Source: Poecilobothrus nobilitatus (taxonomy: Eukaryota > Arthropoda > Insecta > Diptera > Dolichopodidae). Taken from it: a stretch of DNA of 64,000 nucleotides. The translations under genes and the position numbers were made by a program. Position 1 is the first letter of the stretch. Each line of letters opens with the position of its first letter. The notes under the pieces are model-generated. The model did not search any database, was not told the origin of the DNA, and saw only the letters and a list, made by a program, of their open reading frames with translations. Location of the stretch: contig OX352773.1 in NCBI GenBank assembly GCA_947095535.1, positions 90,678,670 to 90,742,669 of the forward strand. The letters run 5' to 3'. Positions 46,865 to 60,289 of this stretch are shown in pieces.

Positions 46865-49800
46865 CTGCCTTTACATTAAATATAATTGTCTCTCTCTAGA
46901 GTTAACTTATTCAAAATTTGATTTCCAAGATTTCCTAAATGACGTTTTATGGGATAAATTTGTGGTAATTAAAACTTTTCAAATTGTAAATTACTTAATT
47001 TATCAAACGAAATTTTAGAGATCAAGGTTTTTTATTTAACAAAATCAATTAATTTTTTGAAATCTATCTGCAATAAGTATATAGTATATATATTTTTAAA
47101 TGTTTTTTAGATGGCTTTTAAAGTTTTCTTTTACAAAAATAAAGTTAAAAGGCAATTTTAATTATATGTTAATGTTATTAAAATCTTTTTAGTTTCGTAA
47201 TAATTCTTGCGGTTAATAAATTAATTATTAAAATTCAATCAATTTACAAATTTTAATGAAACAACAAGAAATTTAACGAACCCTATACTTTTATATTGTA
47301 TTTCAATCATTTTAAATTACATGGCAGATTTTCACTTTTTTTTTTTTTTTAATTTGACTAGACATTGAAAATTATTAAGTAAAAACAAAAATTTAATGTC
47401 ATTATACCGCATGTTTTGCTGCATACTCCATAAAAAATTATTTGCACTTGCAAATTCATGCCAAATCATTTTTAATTTTTTTAAGAAATTACTCACAGAA
47501 TTTCAGCCCATTCATAATACTTTAATAAAAGATTTAATCTTTTGTTTTTCTTTTTTGTTTCAATTTTTATTTAAAAGATTTTTATTTTCCTTTTAACATT
47601 TTCTTAGAGACGATTCAGCTAAAAAAAAAAAAAAAAAGAAAAAATGTCACCAACAGATTCGATTAACTTTTCTGTTTTTATTTCTGATTTTTTTTTTTCT
47701 TATTTTCTCATTTTTGGAATTTTTATGTCTCACCCTGAATTTTCTATTTATTGTATTTTTGTTAAATTATCTTAAAGATATCAACACATATTATCCCTTT
47801 TATATATTGTACTTGTATATAATATGACAAAATCACAAAATACAAGTATGATGTTAATATCATTTTATGAGATAATATAAGCAATTCGTCATATCTAAGT
47901 AGATCAAATATATAAGACAGGAGAAAAAAGAAAAATCTAACATACGTGGAAATCACTTTAATCATCCGATAAAGCCAAAAGTAAAATAATAACTGTAATA
48001 ATATAAAAGAATCCTTGAGAAAATATTTAAAAAACAAAAGAAATCATTTTTTTTTTTGTTTTTTGTTTTTCTTTTAAGATAAAAGCCGTGGTCTCATCAT
48101 CAGAAAATCATTTCTATAAGAAGATTTCGGTTGTCAGAAAATATCGTACCACTGAACCAAAACAAACGAAGATTTTAAAAATATATTTATTGAATTTTTT
48201 GCACTGTGAAGCATACTATAAAAACAATATTACATTTCTGTCAAACGACATTACATGTATAAATTTTAGTGTTGGCATAAATAAGGGGTACACCACCCCT
48301 TACAAAAAGAAAAACAAAAATATATCCATAAAATACATCTAAACATATTTCTTTACTCCTTCAAGTAGGTATAAGAAGGAAATGTTTCAAATAATTTTAG
48401 ATGTTAGATGTTAGTGTGATAAGCAATAAATGGCAATGAATGTCAGGAGAACATTTTTCAAATTCTTAAAAAGAAAACAAATTATTTTCATATATAACGT
48501 TAAGAAAACAATAGGAATAAACAAATGAAAAATCTTGAAAATGCCTAAAACTAATGATATCTGTTTTTAAGAAAAATTTTAATTTTTTTTTTTAGTTTAT
48601 CTTTTTATTTATTCTTTTATTTCTTGTTATGAATACCAAAACAAAATTGTATTAAAATTCTAAAAAATTATAATATTCCAACTATTTTCATAGAACACAG
48701 ACTTTTCTTTTGTTAAAAATGAATACGACACTTTTTTTGCCCTACAACTTGCAATTGTCTACCATTGTAATTTGCTTTGCGTTAAACATCGCTTTTTTGC
48801 ACAACTTCTGTCTTGCTAAAAACGCTTCTTAGAATTAGATTGATGTATGCCGAATTAAACTATTTCTTTTTTTAAATTTAAATTTAATTTCTTAAGTACA
48901 AAATATTTTAAAATTTCGGTTCAGTATTATGTTAAACACTTTATTTTATTTTTTATCATCACTTCTTTGGCGCGTCTTATTAACCAAAATCTAGATCATA
49001 AAGTACTTTTTTATGACTCTAAATATAATTTTGTACAGCAGTGCATTAATTTTAATTTATTTAACATGTTCTAATTAGCGAATTGAAAGAATCGCCGAAA
49101 AAATTACAATTTCGAAAGAAATTAAGAATAAAATCAAAATTTTCATATGATGATTATATTGAGAGTCTATTTTTAGATGAATGTCCTAAATGAGCATAAT
49201 AAAACCCTTATGTAAATTATATAAAACAAGTTCATTGAACGTTCAAGGAAGTCACAACAATTTATTTTATTATGTATATTTTATTCATATCCTTTTTTGC
49301 AAACTACGAAATAACCATTAAAATAACATACCAAAACTTTCATTGACATTTAAAGACAAGGAAAATATAAAAAGGCATATTTTTTTTTGTTTTACTATAT
49401 AGATAATAATATCACAATGCCTTATAATCAATCATTTCAAACTAAAAGATAAATTATTTTAAGAGTTATTTCTCTCCACTTACTGTTTTTACTGCTTTAT
49501 TCAATTTACATTCTTTAAATTTTTTACAATTCATAATTTTACACCCTCTAACAATAATAGCATTTTTTATCAAATATGTATCTTTTTTTATACTTGAATT
49601 TTATTTGTCTCTTTTCTCTTTTCACTTTTCAATTTTTGTGTTTTTTATTTTTTTTAGATTTTCCTCAATTACTTTACTGTCAGGCTTGAAAAATTTATAT
49701 TTCTATTTTAGCTACTTATTTAGTTACTTAACTAATCTTAAAAAATATCTTAATAAAAAAAAATCCTCTTTCACAAATGATTTATAACCAAGACGGTGGA

Positions 49801-50225
49801 AAAAAATTTGTTTGTGTTTCTGAATTATTTCCTTTTTTTTATTGTGATTGTCCTATTTTCAACCTAAATAATATGATTAACTTTATTGCGAATGAAAAAA
49901 AAAAAAAACCAGCACCATAAGAGAATAATTTATGATAAAATGTCTGCAAATATGTGGTAAATTTTAGAGTGATTCTATAAAATAATTGAAGTATAATGTA
50001 CTATAGTTATTGTCGCGTTGTATCCCTCCTATTTAATTTTCCGGAAAATTTATTTTATTATATAGAGCAAAAAAGTAAAAAAGATTTAATTTGTTTTTTT
50101 TTTTTTGGTACAGATTTTTGTTTTTTCGTTTTTGAAATGCATACCTACTAAAAAAAGGAGAAAGAGGAGTTATAATTCTTAATACGGTGGGGTGTTATAA
50201 AATCATACCTATATAGGATTTCACG
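46865..50225. other. AT-rich stretch with no supported gene
   Basis: Several open frames of 60-91 codons occur (47396, 47762 on minus, 48088, 49605), all dominated by Phe, Ile, Lys, Tyr and Leu and without recognisable domains. No tandem repeat longer than mono- and dinucleotide tracts was noticed. Confidence 0.5.
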
Positions 50226-50230
50226 ATTCA

Positions 50231-50482
50231 TATGAGTTATAAAGCCATATTCCCATAACAACATAAACCCATTTATATAGAGTCGACATTCCAAGGGGGA
50301 ATGGGAATGCAAAATAAAGTCATACGGCGTTATGTCTGATTCGATTAAAACTACTTTTAAAAAAAATCTATTAAACTTAATTAACCAACTCTAAAGTTCT
50401 ATATAATTATTTTTTTACAGATATTATAACAACAAAGAATTGAATGGCTTTATGATTCATATGGAATATGGCTTTATGACTC
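50231..50482. repeat. Weak inverted-repeat element
   Basis: 'gagttataaagccatattcc' at 50234-50253 is mirrored by 'ggaatatggctttatgactc' at 50463-50482. The right arm contains a second 'atggctttatga' at 50444-50455. The interior includes 'ccaagggggaatgggaatgc' and a related 'aaagtcatacggcgttatg'. Possibly a MITE, but the boundaries are undefined. Confidence 0.5.
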
Positions 50483-50993
50483 CGCACCGCTTAATACTCG
50501 TAGAAATTAAAATCAAATTATTTTATTTCATGATTTTTTTATAAAAGCTGGATAAAACTGCCTTTACAACTTTTTAAAGTAAACTATTCTACAAACGTTC
50601 TCTATACACATATTAATCGAAATATTTCCACACACAATGTCTTAAACAAAAAATTAAATTTATGTTCATTGAAAATATCTTAACTCAATTATTTAGTATA
50701 AATCACGTTTTAAAGATAAAAAAAATTAAAAATATTTATTTTACACAAAAATGTTAAACAAAATAAACTTGAATATATATGCGAATTGTTATTGCCATAT
50801 TTTGTTTTCTTTATATCGATTTAATTTTGTATTAAAATGTTGCGATGACGTGGCATCAAGTTTTAATTTTAGATTACCACTTACTTATATTTGTATATAT
50901 ATATATATATTTTGCAAATAAAAGCAAAAATTATTTAACATGATTCTAAAATGATTATTTGATTTGAAAATATTATCATATTTTTATTAAAAA

Positions 50994-51732
50994 ACGAGGA
51001 AGAGTGTAATAGAGTAGATTATGTCAACTCTGGGATACCCTTATGAACGTGTAATATATCCTGTTTCTATAAAACTTGATCATCTTTTAAAAACTTTCAG
51101 ATGTTTTAGGACCGACATTAACTACGGAGATATATTTATGTAAATTGTGGAGTTGTTTACGGTCACTCTAGACCAAGTAAATTTTACTAAAATTGTTGGC
51201 ATGTAACTCAACAGCTCTTCACTAAATTTTAGATACTTAGCTTTAATAAACACTGAGTTATTTTCATTTAAAAAGAGAAATTATATGGCAGCTATCCGAA
51301 CCTGTCGCAAACAAACACAACCAAATTTTACAGATGTTATTGGCCTGTAACTCGACACCATTTTGCAAAACTTCAGATACCTACCTTCAATACATACTTA
51401 GTTATTTCCATATAAAGAAAGAAGTTGTATTGCAGTTACTCGTACTCGGCGGCCGAAATTGCTGGATTTAAATAGTGAAACTAACAATTTTGGAAAAATG
51501 ACGTAAAAAAATCCTCCTCCTAGCTCCTCCCATCCTCCTAGCTCCTTTATTTTTTGAGTTATCGGACAGACGAACGGATAGACATACGTGGCTTAATCGG
51601 CTCAAAATTCGATTCTGAGCCGATCCAGACATTTGACACTTTATAGCTACACTTTTTAGCTCGACTCCTTTAAGGTGTCACAAACGAAACGCAAATTTAT
51701 TACACCCTTGAACATAGTTCATACGGGTATAA
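50994..51732 (+). mobile_element. C-family interspersed element, copy 4
   Basis: Runs from 'aaaacgaggaagagtgtaat' to 'agttcatacgggtataaaaa', with hairpin partner 'acacccttgaacatag'. Contains 'atcctgtttctataaaactt', 'tagctcctttattttttgag' (preceded by a short 'cctcctagctcctcccatcc' duplication), 'cagacgaacggatagacata' and 'aaggtgtcacaaacgaaacg'. This is the most complete simple C copy; the one at 45.7 kb is an expanded version. Confidence 0.82.
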
Positions 51733-52057
51733 AAATGTTACCATTCGTGATTGGATACATTTTAAAGAATTATTATGGTAAAAATGAAATTATTAAAAAA
51801 AATTTAAATTTTTTTTAAATCTCTACAAATTTAACCTCAACGACAACGATTTTTTTAGATTGTGACAATCAAATTTGTTAATTCAAATCTGATTTCAGTG
51901 CCTTGTATTATAAAAACTTTTTTTAGAATGTAGAACCCAAGTTTGTATACACAGTTTTTAGCCAACTTTTTTATTATTGTAGTCAAAGAATTAGAAGAAG
52001 AAAAACCCTCGATATTATACTGTGAAAAGGAAATAATAGAACACACGAATGGTAACA

Positions 52058-52085
52058 TTTTTATACCCGTATCAACTATGTTAAA
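52058..52085 (-). mobile_element. C-family terminal fragment
   Basis: 'tttttatacccgtatcaact' plus 'atgtt' matches the outer 25 bp of inverted C elements and then runs into an A tract. It is only a solo end, about 330 bp after the full copy. Confidence 0.5.
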
Positions 52086-52409
52086 AAAAAAACAAAAAAA
52101 AAACAAATAATAAAATTCCATGTCACAATTTTCTCATACATTTTGAATTAAAGGATAATCATAATATGATTAAATTTTTTAATGCTCATGAATTCATCAT
52201 AAATATCATTTTTAAATGTATTTTCAATAACATATCATTAAAAAAGGACGTGCATATACAATAATATGAAAAAAAATAAAATATAATAAATAAAAAATGT
52301 AAATTGATTTGATAAATAATTTGAAGGAAATTTCATAAATTATGGTGAATTTTGAAATTTTTTTTTTTTTTGATTCATACAATAAAAATCGTATTTTCTT
52401 CTGCATAAA

Positions 52410-54100
52410 AATTAATATTTTCTATTTATTTTTTTTATTTTTGTTTTCTTTTTAATTGTTGCTTATAACACACGCACAAAATAATATACTCGCATATTCT
52501 AACCATTATACCTTTAACGTTTACCTTCAATTAATTTTGAAACGTCTTTGATATTTTGTCTTCAATAATTTAAATGTAACCCTTTAATACTTATTTCTTA
52601 TTTTGAATGATTACAAGCTCCTCAATTTTATTAATAAATATCCAGATTAGTTCTTTTTTCATTCAATATATTCAGAATATCCTTCTTCTTTTCCTTTAAA
52701 TATCCTATTCTGGACGTATGGTACATTCGTAACATTATAAATGTCTTAGTTTTCTTTAATTGCATTTGAATAAAATTTCCGTTTTTTTTATAATATCTTT
52801 AAGTTTTATTAGTATGTATGTATGAGTTCTCCTGTAATTTTATAAGTATTTATTGTTACAATTTAATACATAAAGAAAGTTATACATAAAATCTTATATA
52901 AAAATCAATTTAACAAATGCAATCAAAAACTTGAAATACTCAAAGTATTAAATAACAAACTATAGAAAAATTCATAAGTATGCCTTTTTTTTTAGTACTA
53001 ATTTTAAAAAAAATATACATATAATTTCTAACTAACTCTTAACAATTTTATAGAATCCTGTTTTAATGGGAAGTTAAAAAGGAAAATAACAACAAAGCTT
53101 TTATATAAGCTTTTTTTAATATAATTATTTGAACCAACATTATATAAAATAAAAAAAAATATGTTGAAATTTTTAATTATGAAACAAATTCAAATACTAA
53201 AGATATTTTTTTTTAGAAATTATAAGTAGAAAATAAGGACATAATATATATTTTATAAAAATAAACATTTATTTATATATAAATATATATATGTGTATGT
53301 ATGTAGATATATCAAAAATTTATATTTCTGACATAATATGAAACATATGAAAAGAATACAAAACTATATTTAAAATATATTTAAAAGTTTTCAGAGCAAA
53401 CATGTTTTATATAAATCATACATATATATATAAATACATAATACTTATGTATATAATGCATTTATGCAATCAAAATTTAAAATACTTTCTTCAGACAAAT
53501 AACATTTTAAAAGTAATTGGGTACCTAACAAATTATTTTGTTTTTTTTAAATATTGTTGTTAAAAAAATAAAATGCACGTACACATCTATTTTAAAAAAT
53601 TTTATATTTATTTGTTTTATAAATATAAAATAACAGTTAAAAAAAAAAAATACAACATACAAAACCAATTGCAAGAGTATACATCAAAAAAACATTTTTT
53701 TAAAATGTTACTAGCATCAACCAATTTTTATTCTAAACAAAACCAAAAAAAAAAATTTTTCAAGTAAAAATAAAACCTATAAAACGAAACCTAATTAAAT
53801 TCTAAATGAACACAAAGTAAACTAAGATCAAGTAATAAGTATCTTTGTGTTATGAAAGTTAACTATTCTGAAATGCATGCAAAATTTTGAAACATTGAGG
53901 GTCGCATAAACCTGATCTTGAACTCAATTCATCTTTTTCAAACAAAAACTACTTTTGAACTCGTAACTTTTGTTTGAAAACATTTTATTTTAGTTCAAGC
54001 TCAGTTTTATGAATTTGTCGAAATAGATACAATAGATACTTAAGTTGTACAAAAAAAAATATCTGCCTAAAATATAATAATAAAAGTTCTCAATTGAAAA
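52410..54100. other. AT-rich stretch with no supported gene
   Basis: TA-dinucleotide tracts at about 53270-53310 and 53410-53460. The ORF at 53573-53767 is Lys/Tyr/Phe/Asn-rich without a domain. Confidence 0.5.
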
Positions 54101-54105
54101 TTTTT

Positions 54106-54495
54106 CTAATGCAAAAAAACGGATATAACTACTTTTGTTAAAATCCCATCAAAAAAATTCAAAATTATATATAAGGTATAACTTTTTGATGCTGATCTAT
54201 TGTGCTCTTTTTGTTGTCGATTTTCCACCCACTTATAATACAATTCTGTCATCCCTACTGTTTCTAAGAAACTGAAGATGTGTAAAGGATTTATTGCTGA
54301 CATTTCATTTTCCTTAAAGCAATATGTTTCTATAGATGCCCAAATCTTATTCGGAGAAAAGCTTCGCAAATTTTTGGAGTGTCCTAGTGATTCTTCTTCT
54401 TTTAATCGAAAAGGATATTTAAAGAAAAATCTCCCCAGATATATATATATCTTTTCTCTACTCTTTAGACACATCAGCAATTCCGTTAACTGCAA
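54106..54495 (-). CDS. Unrecognised 129-codon open frame, possible relic
   Basis: This is the longest open frame in the window, and its composition is less skewed than the others. It includes HSKNLRSFSPNKIWASIETY and FSFLETVGMTELYYKWVENR, with a mix of charged and polar residues. I recognise no family. The underlying DNA (54190-54430) is less AT-rich than its flanks. On the opposite strand an overlapping 81-codon frame (54278-54523) also stays open, which weakens the case. It could be a fragment of a transposase or host exon, or chance. No splice sites or start context support it strongly. Confidence 0.2.
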   Translation of the reverse strand: MQLTELLMCLKSREKIYIYLGRFFFKYPFRLKEEESLGHSKNLRSFSPNKIWASIETYCFKENEMSAINPLHIFSFLETVGMTELYYKWVENRQQKEHNRSASKSYTLYIILNFFDGILTKVVISVFLH

Positions 54496-54529
54496 AAAAT
54501 TAACTATACTAACTATAGGATGATAATTT

Positions 54530-56745
54530 TTTTTGTTTCTTATTATAGAACCTAATTAGAATAATTTTCAAAATTCTACGATCATTAAAAAACGATTATT
54601 AAATAAAATTCTTTTTAATACTTCTTTGTCCAGAATATTATCTTCATTATTTAAATTAATATTTTTGAATAACCCTTCACTTTAAAACAAAAAATTATAT
54701 TATATTTTTATATCGAATTTTATCAAATTCTTAGTTAAGTATCAGTTTTCAAGTACAATTACCATTATTAAAAATTATTCTTTTTCCTTTAAAACTATAA
54801 AACTTTTAAAATGTTTCATAATTCTTTTTTTTTGTTTTTTTTAAAATCTATTCTAAGTGTACAATTACTAGTTTAAGCATATATAGATATTAGGTGTAAG
54901 TAAATTACACCTGTTATCATAGTATAATGACTTAAAGAATCACTTAACCTTACCTTTTACTATGGAAAAAAAAAACAATTTCAAAATAAAAAGAGTAGAT
55001 TTAAATTATGTGTAACAACAACAGCAACAACAACAGAAGATGTAAACACTAATGAATATTTCAAAGTCATTTTCTATTTTTTCCTTCTCTAAATTATAAT
55101 TCTCTAACAGCATGATGTAATAAAAAAAAGATGTTTAAAACCTAAAAACAAAAAAAAAAAGAAACAAAAATCAGTTTTTTAAGTAGTATCTATAAGTATA
55201 TCCAATGCACATAATATATCTAATTTAATATTTATAAAAACTAAATAATCCTTTCAAGTATAAAACAAAAATTAAAATTATCCAACATAAAATCCTAGAA
55301 AATATAATTTTTCTTTCTTTATTTTTATTTTCTTTTTTATTTGTTTTTTTTTTTTTTGGTTTTTGTTGCAAGAATTCTACGTTTAACTGCTCCTGTTTAA
55401 AAGCAAGTTATAAAATTTTACCTTCAGAAAAAATTAAGAAAAAAAAACATTTAAAAGTAAATGAATAGGGAATGTGTAAAAAAAAACTTTGTGTCAAGTA
55501 AACGAGCGAATACTCACACATATATTCATAATATTTAATGCAATTTATAATGAGTGTATCTTTACTTAAAACTCTAATAATACTTTGTTTTATCTTTTAG
55601 TATTCATATCTTTATATTTAATATGAATGTATGTGTGAATATACAAGATTAATAAATAAAATAATGAATAAAATGTTATCGTTTATATAATTGCAATAAC
55701 AAAATTTAAAAAAAATCCTGCTTTTACCTTTTTCCGTTTTGTCTAACTGTAAGTTGTTTTATTAATCATATTTTCATCAAAAAAAAAAAAAGACTCCTTA
55801 CTAAATTTGAATTCGATTAATACTCGTATATCTTTTTTTTTTTTTCAAAAGTATGACATAAGTTTGAATTATTGGACAAAAAAAAAATTAACAGTCGAAA
55901 ATAGGATTTGTGCATTCATAAATAACTTACTTAAATCACTTTTCTTATTAATTGAATAGCCTTTATCACAGGTTTAAGGATTCAGGATTAAGTATTTTTT
56001 CACATAAAATTGTGTCTTAAAATTGTTCAGAAATTAATCTCTCTTTTTTTAAGTAAAAAATTCTATAAGGTCTCTTAGCCTTGACTTATTTAGCCTTATT
56101 ATTTCATTTCTATAAATTTATTAATAATAAAAAAAATGCTTTAAAACTTATTTAAAGATTATAACAAGAAATTCTTTTAATTTAGAAGTCCTTTGATTCC
56201 TTTTCAAAATCTATTATTTTTTACACAATATGATTCTCTACACAATAACAGTCCCAACAATTATTACAACAAAAAAAGGATTTAAAGTCTGATAGCAAAA
56301 AAAAATTAGAAATTAAGATTAAAATGACTAAATGATTAAATGTCTGTAGAGATGAGTAAAAAGACTATATCAAAAATAAGAAAAGTGGATGGAATACTCA
56401 TTCTATCTATGAGAATATTAAATTTTTTACCAAACTCTTTTTAACCAAAAAACAGGTTAAAAATCTAAGGTACCTACTATTAATACTGAATATTGAATAA
56501 AAATTGATTCTAAATTATTGATAAATTATTGATATTTTTTAAAAAAGCTAAGATTTTGTCTTTAATTTCTTATATGATATAATCATAACTCTCGTTAATT
56601 TTAGAGAACTATTGTGGATTGTAATTCTTCATCTGCGATGGTCGCATTACAAACGAATTTGGTTAAGCAGAAATTTTGAACAATACAGATTATGACATTT
56701 TGAAATTCTAGACTCTTGAAACTGGCATTAAAACTTTATTTGTTT
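54530..56745. other. AT-rich stretch with no supported gene
   Basis: A short CAA/CAG tract (aacaacaacagcaacaac, about 55015-55035) is the only simple repeat of note. No coding motif was recognised. Confidence 0.5.
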
Positions 56746-56761
56746 GTAAAGATATATTTTT

Positions 56762-56958
56762 CTTTTTTTTTAAGTGTATTCTCCTGCCACATAAATGTGA
56801 CAAGAAAATTACACAGTCTTTGCTTTTCAGGCGTGGCTGTAAATGTCGTAAGGTTGAATTATTCTTACGACGTGTGTGGTATTCGTACCCACACTCTCCC
56901 AATGTTTACAGCGTATTTCATTCACTCTTACCCACTAGGCCACCGAGGCTCCTTGTAC
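56762..56958 (-). mobile_element. tRNA-derived SINE, family 1, copy 4, with target site duplication
   Basis: On the minus strand it begins GGAGCCTCGGTGGCCTAGTG then GGTAAGAG (A box), with a B box GTGGGTACGAATACC (mutated from GGTTCGANNCC). The family body follows ('gccacataaatgtgacaag', 'ggcgtggctgtaaatgtcgt' on +), with a poly-T end at 56762-56771. It is flanked by an agatatattttt target site duplication at 56750-56761 and 56959-56970. The head is complete, unlike copy 3. ORFs over it on both strands are products of the element. Confidence 0.88.
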
Positions 56959-56974
56959 AGATATATTTTTTTTT

Positions 56975-59270
56975 TAGTATTCTTTACACAAAAAATGACC
57001 AAAGAATATTTTTAATAATAAAATAATTAGCCTTTCTAACATCTACAGAATTATATTTTTTTAGATATTTAATATTTGCACTTTATAAAAACTGAACAAA
57101 TAAGTAGACAATATAAATATAATTTAAATCAGAAAAATTTTGTATTATCCTTTTGTTTTTTTATATATGTATGTAACTACAAATCTTGCCAAACATATAA
57201 ACTCTGTTTAAATCAGAAATAAATTTTAGTTGAAAAATCTTCAAAGGATTATAAAATGATATGATATAAAAAATATTTTATAAGTACATATATAGGTACT
57301 TTTATTTAATATATTATTATGTATATAATACAAGAAGTCATACATAATGTATATAATACAAGATATGTACATATAATCATACATACATTTTTATTTAATA
57401 TTGCAGAAGATAAGTTAGCATAAAACTTTTTAAGTGAAATAAGTCATATGCAATTTTTAAAATCCTTTTATATGTATCTGTTCTTGGACTCTGTCAAAAA
57501 ATACCAAAATGTATTAGTGAGTTATAATATTATATGATTAAAAAGGTAACAATTAAAAGTAATGTGAAAAATTTCATTATGAAAAAGATGAAATGCACTA
57601 TAAAAAGAATAGCTACATAAAAATAAACAAAGAAGGATTCTTTTTTTTTTTTTTTAAACAAATAATGAAAATTATTCAGAACTTGGAAAATGATACAATC
57701 GTATTATAGACTTTATTATCACTATTTGAATTAATTTTCACAGAATTTGCATCTCATTTAAGACAACTCTGACTTGTGTTATGCATTAATTTAAAATTTT
57801 AACCTTTACAAGATACGAGATAAAAAGACTTGAAATTTATTTTACTTCTTTTATGAAATTTATTTAGTTTCTTAGAAAATAGGGGGTTATAACTAAATCT
57901 TGAATTTTTATACAATTTAAAAAAAAAGTTTCCTACTAATTCTAAAAAAAAAAACAAATTACAAACAACTGTATCTTTTCTTATCATATAAACTCTAAGT
58001 CTTAGTGTATTTTTCTTCTTAAACCACAAAGCAGAGATACAAATAATGTTTAAAGAGATTGAAACAATAAAATAATTGTAATAAATAACATTTAAAAAGT
58101 ACAACTTTATAAGAAAAACATTAAATTAACTCTGAAAATAAATTTATGAGATAATAAAAAATTAGTGAATAAACTTTTTAAAAACAGTGCAATGAATTAT
58201 AGATAAAAATGTATTTTGACAAAAAGTGTACTATATTAGACAACTATAAAGAGAATATTGTACCAAAGAGTAATTCCGTATCAAAGAAAACTAATAAAAT
58301 AAAAAGAATAGATCATTTATTTTAATCGTTTTTTAAATTCCAAAAAGTTTTCTTTTAATATCAGACATTAGAAACTGATAACAATAATTGAAAAATATGT
58401 TATAATACAGGGTGGCTGGTAATCAATATGGAATATGTCTTATGGTATATGTTCCTGAGTTTATTTTATGACGAAAATTGCACTAAAGAAATTTTTCAGA
58501 AATGTACTGTTACAGAATGGCCGTCATTTTCAAATTTTGTAATTTAATTTTTTTTTATAAATCACTGAAATTGAAATATTTTCTACAAAAGTTAACGGAA
58601 ATCAACAAAATTGAATCACCCTTTAGACTATAAGTACCACATTTAATAGCATTGCTCTCACTGTGACCCACTGATCTTTAAAAATAAAAAAATTCAAAGG
58701 AGGATTTACCAATTCTCAACATGAACTATGAAATATGTATTAGTCATATTATGTATTAATCCTAGTATGTACTTTTAAATTTAATAAATAAAATAAAAAG
58801 CTTTTTATTTCAATACTTTAATTTTTTTAGTTTTATCACATTTTGACGCTATATTTGAAACGTCAAAATACGTAAACTATAACGGAATTCCTGAAAAAAA
58901 AGTATCACGAGTTTTTAGTAATAAATACATCCAAGTATCCAAATAAAATAACAAAAAAATTAATTGGTTTTTTCGAGAAATATTAGGTTTTCTTAAAAAT
59001 TGTTTTAATTTTTTAACCCTGTATAAAGAAAATGAAACAAAGTCATAAATAAATGTTTTCAAATAATTACAATGTTTAAATAAAAAATTGCTGTACAAAT
59101 CAAAAAAAAAAAAATAAATGAAACAGTACAATTCGCTTAATAATTGGGTTCGAAATGGGTACAAAACTTTGATATTGCCTAAGTAATTAATACAAAAAAA
59201 GTTAAAGCTATATCCCGAAACATAAACTACATAAACTATCAAGACCGGAATTGAGAAGAATGAATTTAAT
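56975..59270. other. AT-rich stretch with no supported gene
   Basis: A 17-bp direct repeat 'atgtatataatacaaga' lies at about 57320 and 57348. 'acagggtggctggtaat' at 58408 looks like a DNA transposon edge, but no mirrored partner was confirmed. Minus-strand frames at 57799 and 58877 have no domain. Confidence 0.45.
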
Positions 59271-59274
59271 TTAC

Positions 59275-60060
59275 TCTACTATTTACATTGACTCTTATGG
59301 GAAAAGCTATAACTAAATAGTAGGGTAACTTTTAATTCTTAATACCTTCAAAATTAGACATCCACTATCTGGATACAAAATAAAGCTTATGATTTTTTAA
59401 TTTACAAAAACGTTGTTAAAAAATATATCTACCCAAATTTTGTAAAATTTTTTTCATTTTTCTCATAAAGCTTTAAAGCTCTTTATAGCCGGGATAATGA
59501 ATTAAATTTTGGAAGTTTTTTAATTCGTATTTGAAAGAATTATGTCGTATTTATATTGTATGTGTATGTAATTCTGTATATAAATAATAAGTATTTGGTG
59601 TTATATGTATGTATGTAAGATATTTAATGGAGAGAAAAAAAGATATTTACCAGCATAGGAACTGAATATGTCTTTTTAGAACGAGACTCACATCAATTAT
59701 CAGGCCATGAACTGCAGAGAGTAAAATCTTAATAAGGGGCCAGCTTTTAACAAATTTACACGTAGTCTTGTGTAAAAAAATAAGGGGCCAACTATAAATC
59801 TTGAAATAACACTAAAACCATTTACTTTATTCAATTTGGTCCAAATGCGAAAATTAAAGTCTCACCTTTTTTACATAATTCATTAAAGAAAAATATTTTA
59901 AAATATAATGTTTTCATTCATAAATATGCATTTAAAAATTGTCTTCCTTTAAATTTTTTTTTTATAAAATCTTCTTAAGATAAATTGCCTCAATATATCA
60001 ATAGTATATGTCGAGATAACTTTCATACTTTAAAATTTTGTACACGCTTAATATGGCTAT
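59275..60060. other. AT-rich stretch with a diverged relative of the 60-kb duplication
   Basis: 'acgagactcacatcaattat' with 'caggccatgaactgcagag' at about 59680-59720 resembles the start of the duplicated unit at 60062. 'aataaggggcca' occurs twice (59732, 59780). No gene. Confidence 0.45.
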
Positions 60061-60061
60061 A

Positions 60062-60281
60062 ATCGAGACTCACATCAATAATGAAATTATTCATATCCGC
60101 GATACATGAGAACCGATTACAATTCTTTCACAACTACATTCATGTATTTTCAGTTCTTGGCCTGTTTACTTAGGTCTTGATCGAGACTCACATCAATAAT
60201 GAAATTATTTATACGCACGATACGTGAGAATCGATTGCAATTCATGTGTTTTCAGTTCTTGGCCTGTTTACTTAGGTCTTG
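60062..60281. repeat. 118-bp tandem duplication
   Basis: Unit 1 (60062-60179) and unit 2 (60180-60281) both run 'atcgagactcacatcaataa', 'tgaaattatt.ata', 'cgata.gtgagaa.cgatt', 'cagttcttggcctgtttact', 'taggtctt'. Unit 2 has lost about 17 bp (the ctttcacaactacatt part). Point differences are few. Confidence 0.9.
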
Positions 60282-60289
60282 TCCCGAAA

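Noticed and set aside
56708..57026. Three overlapping small ORFs on both strands
   Set aside because: All are produced by the family-1 SINE with its target site duplication.
58405..59025. DNA transposon bounded by 'acagggtggctgg' and 'accctgtata'
   Set aside because: Only about seven bases mirror each other and no target duplication or inner similarity was seen.
57799..59242. Minus-strand frames of 101 and 121 codons
   Set aside because: Composition is dominated by Phe, Tyr, Leu, Lys and Ile, with no start context, splice sites or domain; expected by chance at this AT content.
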